Notes under the pieces: model-generated | What the model was told of the DNA's origin: nothing | The model's input: only the letters and a program-made list of their open reading frames with translations | Databases searched by the model: none | Origin: Oasisia sp. SBJ-2009 | Lineage: Eukaryota; Annelida; Polychaeta; Sabellida; Siboglinidae | Direction: 5' to 3' | Assembly (NCBI GenBank): GCA_964017155.1 | Contig: OZ024857.1 | Coordinates: 41,942,716 to 42,006,715, forward strand | DNA: 64,000 nucleotides | Shown: positions 26,301 through 38,800 of the stretch, one piece after another | Layout: the number at the start of each line of letters is the position of its first letter | Numbering within the stretch: the first letter of the stretch is position 1 | Program-made: the position numbers and the translations under genes

Positions 26301-29300
26301 AAACTTGCTATTTCTGTAAATAATTTTTTTTAGCGATCCCATGCTGCATGACTGTTCTTGTTGTGTCCGAGTCTACCTTTGCACACGTATTTTTATGCAG
26401 TTTTGAAGCCTGCGTTTTTATTCAGTTTTACCTGGTTTTCTACATAGCATGGTTTACATTTTCAATTTTTTTTGGCATATTTACAAAACTGGATAAAACC
26501 CACTAAATTTCGGCAAAAAGAGCAGATATTTGACATTGTCTTTCGCTGATAAATGGCATCATTCATTCTGTACCGTGTGACGTGGACATATTTGGAAGAA
26601 CAAATAATATATGTAGTCCACATGGTGGCGCCACTGTTGTGTCCACAGTACTGGAATATATAAGATTGAACATTGTGTAAAATGTGCATTATGTACTGAA
26701 AGGACCAATGCAGGATAATATTTTTGCCAGTCGCGACCGGAAATTTTCCTGTTTAAAAAGTTTCCAGTTGACAGTTACGCCACAAAACCCTGAACCTTAG
26801 GCATAAAATTGCAGTGGCGGCATCCTAAAAAGTCCTAAATTTCTTACCCTTTCCCTGTCTAGTCACCCCATTGTAGTGAGAGAGTGACAGGTCTCTGCAT
26901 TAGTCTGGAGCCGTATTCATGTCGAGCAGATAAACTACCCTGATGAACTATTATATAGAGTCGTGTATTTTACAGACTAACTAACACTAATGACAGCAAA
27001 TACACATCAGTTTATTTACCCCTGTCTGTTTCAGGAGTGAACCCATGTGCAGGCAACAATGGGGGTTGCTCCCACCTATGTCTCATGTCGCCCCACCCCC
27101 CATACTACACCTGCGCCTGTCCCACGGGGGTCCAGCTTCACAAGGACGCGAAGACCTGTGCAATGGGTAGGTTTCTATATGTTCTTAATCACAGAGCACT
27201 GTTATTGAATGGAACAGATTCACTTCTCATTGTGTGTGTTTTTGTGTGCACCAGAAGTGTGAAATTTTTTAAAAATATATTTTAAAATTAAACCAACAGA
27301 TACTTCATGTAGATAAAATAAAGTTGAATTTTATTATCCTGATCTGTTTACTTTCGGGGAGGGGTAATTATGTTTGAGCTTGTCTTGATAAATCTTGTAT
27401 TCCACATTAGCTTTATTGTTTATTACCAGTTGAGTGGTGGTTTCACTATCAGTTGTGAACATAATCAGAAATAGTGTCTGTCTGTGTCTTATGTACTGTC
27501 ATCTTCAAACGAATGTTTATTTTTATTAAATTGTGACTTCACAATTACATTTAGCATTCAAATGTCACTACTCTAAATTGTTTCAATTTTTAGAAACATT
27601 TAAAGTGTAATCATTAGATGTATTTACATTATATCTGTAAGCAACCATAGCATATTGCAAACATTTAACTGATATAATAAAACTAATTTTGCTATAGTAT
27701 ATTTAATTATTTGTTTACATAATATATCCCAAATCATTAAAACACCTGTGGTCAGATATGGACAGCACGGAAATCATTCGACTATTTTATGCTATCACTA
27801 TCAAAACTAACAGGATATTAAACAAGTTGTAATTAATAAGAAGTTTTGGCCAGTTTTTAAAACCAAGTCCAAGTATTCAGTGCAGATGCAGTAAAAAAAA
27901 ATCACCCTTATAGTATAATACCATCATTCATTATAATGGGCATTGCATTGCAAAAGGGTGAATTTGAAACTGGATGCCCTTGTCATGAAATAAACCTGAA
28001 AAATAATTGCTTCTAGCTAAGCTTCTCGTATTTCTATTTATGTATTTTTCATTGCCTGGTACACCCAATATCATCATGAATATTGCAAGAAGTTGCTATA
28101 AATGTTGGTATGTGCACAATAAACACCACTTGAAACCCTACCTCAGTGCCAAGTACGTGTTTACCATTTCAAAGTTTGATTTAAATTTTTTTATGGCTCA
28201 TCATTTCAGTCAGTTATACGGCAAAGTAAATATTACCCAAAACTAGAATGCTACTTGACGTAAATGCTTTGTAATTGTATCAGTTATTAAATGTGATTAA
28301 ACTACGTTGTGTTAAACTAGTTGAAGTACCATCCAACTACCTAGGGAGAATAGATTGAAAATAGGTAGATCTATTTTGTTATTGTCATGTTTGCAATGTG
28401 ACAGGCATTTTAATAGACAAATCATTTGACAAAGTATGCAAATAGGTTACATGACCCTCATTAGTGATGAGTATTAAAGTATTTTAACCTTAAATATTAT
28501 TAACCTCTATTAATGTTTTGATAATTAAGTGGGTCACCTGATGACAGTTATGTGTCAGCTGATGCAGTAAATAAACCATTATCATGTAATGTAAGGAAAG
28601 GGTTGTTCAGTGTTGGTGTGCTTGTAAGGTTTTTCTTTTAACTGACTTGATATTGAACCAGTTAAACCAGTATTCTAAAAGTTGCTCTGCCGTGAGAGGC
28701 TGAAAAAGAAGAAATGTTTTATTGCAGCTGTTCTGTGATGTTCTATAATGCAGGTTAAATACACTACAAAAGTGATTGTTGTTTAGGTCCATTATTGATT
28801 GTTGACTTTCTGTAACTTAGCCACTCACATTAGAAGGCAGATGTTGATGTCTAGACTAGAGTGTTTCAACAGTTCAACCACATGCTTTCTGAATTTCTTG
28901 GAATCAAGGGTTCTTCGAATTAACAGTGTTGACCTTTACCCTACTGCTGACTGTTTCGGAGTTCACCTTTACCCTACTGCTGACTGTTTCGGAGTTCACC
29001 TTTACCCTACTGCTGACTGTTTCAGAGTTCACCTTTACCCTACTGGACTGTTTCAGGGTTCACCTTTACCCTACTGCCGACTGTTTCAGGAATGACCTTT
29101 ACCCTACTGCTGCCTGTTTCGGAGTTCACCTTTACCCTACTGCTGACTGTTTCGGAGTTCACCTTTACCCTTCTGCTGACTGTTTCGGAGTTCACCTTTA
29201 CCCTACTGGACTGTTTCGGGTTCACCTTTACCCTACTGCTGACTGTTTCAGGGTTCACCTTTACCCTACTACTGACTGTTTCAGTGTTGACATTTATCAT

Positions 29301-32300
29301 ACTGCTGACTGCTTCAGGGTTGACCTTTACCCTACTGCTGCCTGTTTCAGAGTTCACCTTTACCCTACTGCTGACTGTTTCAGTGTTGACCTTTATCATA
29401 CTGCTGACTGTTTCAGGGTTCACCTTTACCCTACTGCTGACTGTTTCAGTGTTGACCTTTATCATACTGCTGACTGCTTCAGGGTTGACCTTTACCCTAC
29501 TGCTGCCTGTTTCAGGGTTCACCTTTACCCTACTGCTGACTGTTTCAGTGTTGACCTTTATCATACTGCTGACTGCTTCAGGGTTGACCTTTACCCTACT
29601 GCTGCCTGTTTCGGAGTTCACCTTTACCCTACTGCTGACTGTTTCAGGGTTGACCTTTACCCTTCTGCTGACTGTTTCAGGAGCAAACAAGGTCCTGTTG
29701 CTGGCACGGCGGACAGACCTCCGCCGGATTTCCCTCGACACGCCTGACTACACGGACATCGTGCTGCCCCTGGACAACATCCGCCACGCCATCGCCATCG
29801 ACTACGACCCCATAGACCGCTACGTGTACTGGACGGACGATGCCGTCCACACCATCCGGCGGTCCTACCTCGACGGCACCTGTGAGTTGCAGGCCACGTG
29901 TGACGTGGCTAATCAAGGGCTGACCCGTAATCTGAAAGTAGTGCAGGTCCATCTGAAGACGATTGGCCTAGTTGTCAGTTATGTTTTGTCTGGACAGCCC
30001 TGGGTTTGTGGTCCTTAAACACCTGTATCTGCCACTGCATTCCCAGGTCACTCTACCACTCCCACGTGTTCTCTACAGTACAGAGGTTTTCATTCAGAGG
30101 ATTATAAAATCATTTGCTAGTTCAAAAATAGGGCGGTTTCATTTTGTTAGTTATAAACGTATCTCTAATATTGGTATAATATACACTGTAATACGAAAAT
30201 TTGTTTAGGTGGCTTTTCGGCCTAAACTGCTCAGATGCACTTCATAGGTTCAATCATTAAAACAAGTCACAAATATTAATAGAAAACTACACAAGATGAT
30301 TAAAATTAATCATAAACACTAAAACGTAAAACTGCAGTATTTTTTTAAAATCTATGCAAGATAGATATGTGTTGATATATTGTTTTCATGAAATCGTTGC
30401 AAGGTGGCTGAATGCTTCCCAGACAAGTGTAATTAGTGTTGTTAAAGGGGGTGTAATGTAAATGTAAACATGTTCTCAGTGACCAGACACTGCTGTATGT
30501 GAACTGACCTTGACCTTTGTGTTGACCCAGGTCAAGAGGTGGTCATCCATGCAGACATCAGTCACCCTGACGGTCTGGCGGTGGACTGGGTGGCACGCAA
30601 CCTGTACTGGACCGACACGGGCACAGACCGCATCGAGGTGGCACGCCTCAATGGCACATCTCGCAAGGTCCTCATCTCAGAGGACCTCGACGAGCCGAGG
30701 GCGATCGTTGTCGACCCCATCTCAGGGTGAGTCACCCCGACTGCCTCAGATGCAAGTACTGTGCATTCTAAATATTGAAGTACAGATCTGGTTTTATTAT
30801 CCAATGGATTGTGGCGATATAGAATTTAGTTCTAATACTTCTTATTTTCAAATGTCATACATTTTGTCAATTAAAAATATTCTTAATTTGAAATTGAATT
30901 ATATATATATATATATGTGACCTTACTGAACATTTCTCTGGATAATTATTTTCCAGTCAATGGCTTTCATTTATCATATCCAAATTCAAGATCTTAAATT
31001 TCTTTTTACCTGTAGAGGCTTTCATCTGAACCTTTCATTGTCTTTCTGCAGCTATATGTAGCTATATTTAGTTATATAATAAATATTATGGTTAACTTCA
31101 AAAACACCCTAATATATATCAATGATTTGGATGATGATATAACAAGCAAGGTGTTGAAGTTTGCGGATGATACAAAAGTGTTCAGAAAAATAAAAAGTGA
31201 TACAGATAGACAGCAATTACAAGATGATCTAAATAAGTTGACCGAATGGTCTGAGAAGTGGCAAATGCTGTTTAATTATGGGAAGTGTAAGTGCCTCCAC
31301 ACAGGACATGGGAATGAAGATGCACAATATACAATGGGTGATACTGTACTAAATACTACCGTAAAGGAAAAGGACTTAGGGTTAACTATTAGTGCTGATA
31401 TGAAGGTATCGGAACAGTGTGCAATTGCAGCAGCGAAGGGAAACCAAATTCTTGGATTAATTAGGCGAAATATAGTGTACAAGGAAAAAGAACTAATAAT
31501 ACCACTGTACAAAACAATAGTTAGGCCTCATTTAGAATATTGCATACAGGCATGGAGGCCATATCGCAAGAAGGATATTGATATACTAGAAAGAGTACAA
31601 AGAAGAGCAACCAAAATGATACAAAAACTCAGGAATATTAGTTATGAAATGCGTCTAAAAGAATGTGGATTAACAACACTAGAAACCAGGAGACTGCGAG
31701 GAGATCAGATAGAAGTTTTTAAAATATTGAATGGGTATGAAAATATTGACAGAAATATTTTTTTCTCAGTCAAGGAAGAGAGAAGGACTAGAGGACATGG
31801 AGTTACATTAGCAAAGAAGCAATGTAGATTAGATATTAGAAAATTTTCATTTTCACAAAGAACAGTAAATGAATGGAACAGATTATCGGCTGATTGTGTA
31901 AGTGCTAGTAGTGTTAATATGTTCAAAAATAAAATTGACATGTACCTAAGAAGGGCGGGGTACATTTAGATAGATAGGTTGGACTCTCGATAAGCCAAAG
32001 GGCTTCCTTGTCCACCTGCCATCTTGAGTTTATTCTCTAGGTGGCAATCTTGTTAAATCTTGTTAAATCTTGTTAAAATCAATAGAGATATTGTGTACAG
32101 AAATGTTGCAAAACTGAGTAATTATTGTCAAAAAGTGTGTCGTGGTAGGTAGATGTGTGTTTATGAATGTACAATGTAGAACCATAATTTACTCTTGTCC
32201 AAGCAGGTCAAACATACCAAGTGTATGTAGCTATATTTAGTTATCAGACACAAATAAATGCATTTAGTATGTTTTGCATCAAACATGTCATTTACATACA

Positions 32301-35300
32301 AAAAGTATAAATACCACAAATCCAACTTTCCACAAGTTCAGACTTTGGGTAACAAAGTAACACAAAAATTGACATTGTTACATACAAATACGCATTTGAC
32401 ACCAACAACTGCGTGTTGCAGCTATATGTACTGGACGGACTGGGGCCATAAACCCAAGATAGAGCGGGCGAACCTGGACGGGTCTGAGCGTGTGCTCCTC
32501 ATCAACACATCGCTCCACTGGCCCAACGGCCTCGCTCTCGACTACGAGGAGCAGAAGCTCTACTGGAGTGACGCTCACACCGACCGCATCGAGGTCGCCA
32601 ACGCTGACGGCACGCACAGACGCACCCTCGTGTCACACGACCTGCCTCACGTGTTCGGGGTCAGCCAGCTAGGTGAGACACGTCTCTGAATTGTAGTAGT
32701 GTTCGTATCCACCCAGGACATTGACACTGCTCTGTATGTTACTGGAGCATGTCCATAACGTGGTTTTGTTTATGGGGTATTTGTCAACCTCCAAAAAAGG
32801 TTCAACATCATCACCCCTTGTGATCCCCTAACTGCACCCCGCTGAAGGATTCCCGAGAAAATGCTAGCACAAGTTTACAACCCCGTTGGAACCCCCACCC
32901 GCGAGAGTATACAGGGTAATACGGCAACTACATCTTGAAGCTTCCAAACAAACTCCAACTCCACCTCTAAAAAACTCCCAACTAACACCATATGTTATGT
33001 TTTTATTTATTTACTATTTTCAAATCAGCTTTTTTACACTATTTATTTATTTAACCCATTTTATCCGGAATACGATTCTAGTCGTAGTTACCCTTTTTAT
33101 TCGGAATACGATTCTAGTCGTAGTTTGCACTTGGCACAGCTTCCCCGCAGTCTGACGTTTTGGAATCCCATTGGCTGGTTAACACCGAATGACGTCAGTA
33201 TATCGGGATCACTAGGAAACCCATATTTTTCAACCAATCGGTGCCGTTCTTTGGGAATTTGCAGTACAAAGTCGGCACCCCAAGCCAGAGTTAGATCAAA
33301 GATGGCGTCGAGTCGCAAAGATCGTTAAATTTTGACGTATTTCGAAGGATAACTCCATTAATTTACTTCATACTGTTGATGACAAGAAGGCAGACAAGTG
33401 GATAGACGATATAAGATGGATGGGTATGGTATTTGATGCGATATTTGTCCATGAAGACATACTTTGAAGCCATCGAAGTGGGGTCGACCGACAACGGCAT
33501 CCATTTTCGCCCACCGCGCACCACGCCTTTTTTTTTGGCGCCAAACAAAGTTAAGATTATTTCCAACGACGGTAAATACTTCATCAATAAAGTGACGTTG
33601 AAATGTTGACCAACGTTGTTACTTTAGAGTACTTCTTTATTAGTTATAAGAAATAAGCCACAAAATTATACATCGTTGACAGAAAATATTAAACAAAATT
33701 GCATAATTCTGCCCAGCGGTGCCACACGTTGGCGATTCAATCGACTGACATGGGGTATTACAAACAATTTTACATAATGAGATTATTATCCAAGATATGT
33801 GGACAAGGTGTATACCTTTGTTTTCAGCAGAGAGTAATGCATAAAATAAACTCAACTTGCTCTTGACATGTTGCCTCCTTCTTGGTGAAAATGTCAGGTG
33901 AAAAGTAATGTGACACACCTCAACATAGGTTTGAATTTATTGGGCATGTTTTGTCATATGCCACATAAAATATATATGATAAAACAATGAGTTTGTCGAT
34001 GCAACTTGATAGTTTATTATATCTACTTTCTAAAGGTATATCACATTTAAAAATTGATTGAGAAATAATAAAGTTATGTCCATTTTAAATGAAGGCCTGT
34101 CATTTTTTAATGCTGACAGATTGATTTGAGGAAATGATCAGGAACTGGCTGCAACTCGTCTGCACTAGCTTCAGGATAAAATGGGTTAATATTTATGAAT
34201 TTTTAATAATATATTTTATTTTGACAGTTCTGTGTAAAGCGCCCAAGAACATTTTACCTTGCGTGATACTATATGGGAGCTATATAAATTGCTGTGTTGT
34301 AGGAGACTACCTGTACTGCACAGACTGGCAGCGACGGTCCATCGAGCGCATCAGTAAGAAGACGGGGGCTGACCGCACCATCATCATTGACCAGCTGCCG
34401 GACCTAATGGGTCTCAAGGCAGTGGACGTCACAAGAGTAGAAGGTCAGTGACATCTTCCACAAACTACTCACAAGTAGCTCTTTTTGTGACAAGTTGGTG
34501 ATGTCACTGACAAATTAGTGGTATTTTTTTAAATAATTTATTTGCAATTTTATGCAGCAGCCTTTCATCATGAATTGGTACCTGGTCTGTGTAGTTCAGT
34601 TATGTATTGTACCATCAGTAGAGACTGTAGAATTTAATAACCAATACAAGTGTTGAACTTCTCAGTGAAGCAACTTTGCTTATGAATGAATGAAGGCAGG
34701 TTACACGGTGTATTGCACCAAGCCATTGTTTATGCTGGTAGATTGGTCTGCTTAACCAGAAAACGGGGATGAAAACATTGGTAAGATCCACATTGTTGCT
34801 GCCAAAAACACAGGCAATTTGTTGGACAAAATAGATTATAATTGTTTATGTAATATGACTGAGCATGAGAATTAAATGTGATAGAACTAACAATGTTGTT
34901 TCTATTTCAGGCACCAATGCATGTTCACACAACGACAACGGCTGCAGCCATCTCTGCCTCAACAGACCGGCGCCCAAAGGCCCAATCTGTGCCTGCCCGA
35001 TGGGGCTAGAGCTACTTGCCAATGGTAAGACGTGTATAGAGCCGGAAGCGTTCCTGCTGTTCTCACGACGCGCAGACATTCGTCGTATCTCGCTCGAGAC
35101 GAAGCACAACGACATCGTGATCCCCCTGGCGGGCGTGAAGGAGGCGAGTGCACTGGACTTTGACATCAACGACAGTCGCATCTACTGGACCGACATCAGT
35201 CTGAAGGTACGGCCGCAACTGGCACTTTGGGGTTTTTAGAGTTTTCTGATAAACATCACAGATTCTTAATCTTATTAAAAAGTATGAATGGGTTATGTGT

Positions 35301-35747
35301 AGACCCTTGTATGATCAACATAAAATAAAAATATATATGTATGTGTATAGTTCATATATACGGCTGTATATAATACATATGGTAAATAATAATGTACTGA
35401 GTTGGTCAGTGAGTCCTGTTAAAATTTAACAGTCGCTGTCACAGAAGCCACTAAAATAATTGTTCAACAAAATGATACCAAAAGATGTGCGATGTGCAGA
35501 AGAAGAAAAAAACATGTATACAATATTAATTTTAATAATTTATATAATATATAAATTATTAAAATTAATATTGTATATATATATTGTCATTTATATATAT
35601 TGTCATTTATATATATTTATATAAATGACATAATATTTGAGTATAAATTTTTATTATGTTTGTTTTATGTATGTTTTATTATTTATGATTGTGACATTGG
35701 TCTGTGTACTATATACGTGAATATGCTGTAAAAGAAGTATATATTGT

Positions 35748-35800
<53 letters not shown>

Positions 35801-38800
35801 GATGATTCCATATACTTGTACAATGTTTGTATCCACCTGTGAACGGGCTGGTCTCGGAGATACAGCGCTTACTAAATGCTGGTTACAAATGATACACTAG
35901 CGTGAGGGTCTGATGAGTGAAGTGTGCCGTTACAGAGCATCAGTCGAGCCTTCATGAACGGCAGTGCACTGGAGCAGGTAGTGCTCCATGGGCTCCAGTT
36001 TCCCGAGGGGCTGGCGGTGGACTGGGTGGCTCGCAACCTGTACTGGACCGACACCGGCACCAACCGCATCGAGATGTCACGTCTCGACGGGTCCTCTAGG
36101 AAGGTCCTACTGTGGGCAGACCTCAACGGACCACGGTCCATCGCCCTTGATCCACCTGAAGGGTGTGTACCTAAACACTGCAGTTAGATGTGATAAAAAG
36201 TCGATTATGGGAGAATTTCCATTTGATGTAAATTCAGTCTTTGTGGATGTTAGTTCAGTAGAAAGTGTTGACGTACTTTTGTCATCATTTGAAGGCTTAT
36301 TGTTTGTTTATTTTCCTTAGCTCAAGTGCATATACACCTGTTTATTTACAATTGATAATGCTTAGTTTTTGCTTACCTATTGGTTACCGAGGTTGACAAA
36401 CTAGTCGTATTGATGCACTTCTACTCTAGCTTGGCTTCCAAGATTTTAGGAGCAAAAAGAGTTCACTTATTACAGTTAAAAGTTCTGTTAGATATAATGG
36501 TAAATCAATAGTACAGAATTGTGTTTTAGTTAAAAAAAAACGGTATTTGGCTTACTTACAATTTTATTATATTTTGTAATAATGCATAAATAACTTAGTA
36601 AATAAATATAAAAAAGTATTATAGTGCCTGATCACTCAAGATTGTTTTCATCCACTTCTCCTACACAGTCATAACAACTATATCAAAATTTATACCAACA
36701 ATAATTATAGTCTTAAAGGTAGTCTACGAACAATCATAAGTACTAAATATTTATAAAGTATATTCAAACGTATTAACATATATTTTAGTATAATTTATAA
36801 TGCATATTAGGATAATTACTGGAGAATTAGGCTTTACGTAGATCGTGTTCCCTGTCTTCAGATTCATGTACTGGATCGACTGGGGCACTGACCACAAGAT
36901 AGAGCGTGCCCTACTGGACGGCACTGACCGCCACCAACTCGTGTCCAACACCGGCCGCATCAACGGACTGACCATTGACTTCACAGACCGCCGCCTCTAC
37001 TGGACAAACGTGGACAGTAAGATGATCGAGACGTCGGACCTCCTGGGCAACCAGATCCGACCGGTGATCTCGGAGGACATCCCCCATCCCTTCGGTCTCA
37101 CCCAGTACATGGACTATCTGTACTGGACAGACTGGAACACACGGAGCATAGAGCGGGCCAACAAGACGACTGGCAGCAACCGCACTCGCATCCAGGGCGA
37201 CCTCGACTACGTCATGGACATCCTCGTGTTCCACGCGTCCAGGCAGAGTGGTCAGTGGTGTTTTTGTTTTCTTTCCAGGTGTGTGTTTGCAGTCTGGTAG
37301 TCATTCAGTAGCCTGGTTACGATTCGTTAATGTTTAGTAAACTTCTTCAGACATTGTATGATTTAACTTACTTTGGAGCAAAGATTTGTCAACGAGTGCA
37401 ATGTTTCGATCCGTCAGCTACGGGTCTTGTTCACGTACTGGTGTCACGTGTGTTGGCCAAGATTTCGGCAGGATAATTTGGTTGTTAAGTTAAGCCATCA
37501 ATAAACCATTCTTGGAGCCATAAACAATATATTCAATATTCTTCAGACATGTTTTAATATGATAGTTAACTAAATATCTTTAGACAAGCTTTAATTTTTA
37601 GTTGATTGGTAATTACTATTTTTGATGTAGATGTACATAAAAATGTATGTACCTCTAGATTGAGGAATACTTCGTTAAAAAAATGTTGTAAAATATAAGC
37701 ATCAGATCAGCATGGAGTATGCAAACCTTGTTACATGTAATAATGCGCTGTACAGATATATGGTATGACATAAACAGATATGACATAAATAATGACATTA
37801 TTTATCGCCCTTCATATTGAACACATTGTGCTCAATAGATTATGAGTAAGTTTTCTAAAAATATAGTTTTAATAGGTTACTGATCTGGTTGTTAATTTTG
37901 CTTTGAAATGTACTGAATGATGTGAAGTTGTGTATACAAGCACAATGTTCTGAGACAGCTGCCTCTGATATATATATAACATCCTCAGTTCATTTAAAGT
38001 ATCTACCGGGTATTCATTTTGTTGTTAACTGTTCTTCTGAGTACAATGTTCTGAATAAACTTTGATATTATCATATCGTTTCATCAGCTGTTGTTGTTGT
38101 TTTGTAGGGTGGAACCCGTGTGGTATCAACAGTGGGGGTTGTTCCCACCTGTGTATCGCCCACCCCGCCCGCCACATGTCCCGCCTCACACACCGCTGCA
38201 CCTGCCCCTCTCACTATACCCTCGCCCCCGACGAGAAGGCTTGTCTGCGTAAGTACCACTTGGACACACTGGAGGTTGTGGGTTCACTTACAGCAGAAGA
38301 GGTAGTTTGATGTGAAATGTGACGTTAAAAAGTTAAATATACAAGGAATCGTACAGAAGTAAAACATATATCATGGGAAATCTAATATTATATTAAACAA
38401 AGGTAAGAAATACTGTATGTTCCAAGTAATTCACATATATGACATAGTTTTAAGACAATTAAAAAGAAAAATATTAGAATTATTTTATAATAAAACAATA
38501 TTTAATTAATAAATAACACTTAATTATATTTATAAACAACATTTGCCGATTTCCATTAACCCCATTATTCATAGGAAAATGGGACAAACCTAACACCTAT
38601 TTTATATGAACATAAGAGAACTATTACATGCACTAGTTTTGGCATAGTTTTGTAATGGAGGACTCAATATGACGTGATTTTAGAGCTGTCTAGTATCAAC
38701 CCTGGTTGTTTGTTTTGCTCCAGCGCCAGACAACTTCCTACTGTTCAGTCAGAACCGCCGCATCAGTCGCATCCTGATGGAGGAAAGGGCAAACAACACC

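Larger units (their letters stand above)
23223..27034 (+). other. LRP5/6: LRP5/6 intron 3
   Basis: No exon seen. It contains a short palindromic repeat of ATGACATGGGTGTC near 23578-23610, a minus-strand SINE-like element, a diverged tandem duplication and a MITE relic, listed separately. Confidence 0.75.
31055..32244 (+). repeat. 21-bp target site duplications flanking the LINE
   Basis: A 21-base sequence beginning TATGTAGCTATA and ending TTTAGTTAT is found at 31055-31075 and again, without mismatch, at 32224-32244. It brackets the retrotransposon and marks its exact ends. Perfect identity implies a fairly recent insertion. Confidence 0.92.
30727..32421 (+). other. LRP5/6: LRP5/6 intron 6, invaded by a LINE
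   Basis: Apart from the inserted retrotransposon (31076-32223) and its flanking target duplications, I see only AT-rich sequence, including a short (AT)n run near 30901. Confidence 0.8.
35207..35935 (+). other. LRP5/6: LRP5/6 intron 9, extreme AT content
   Basis: Carries a perfect 61-bp palindrome, repeated TATATATTGTCATT words and a long (TA)n run. No exon. Confidence 0.85.

Noticed and set aside
28926..30018. Long repetitive frames of 273 and 308 codons entering LRP exon 5
   Set aside because: They are the splice-site minisatellite read through; no independent gene. The only possible coding use is through alternative acceptors.
33125..33590. Short frames and an AAGATGGCGTCGAG start-like word inside the piggyBac-type element
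   Set aside because: Frame closes after eight codons; no transposase similarity.
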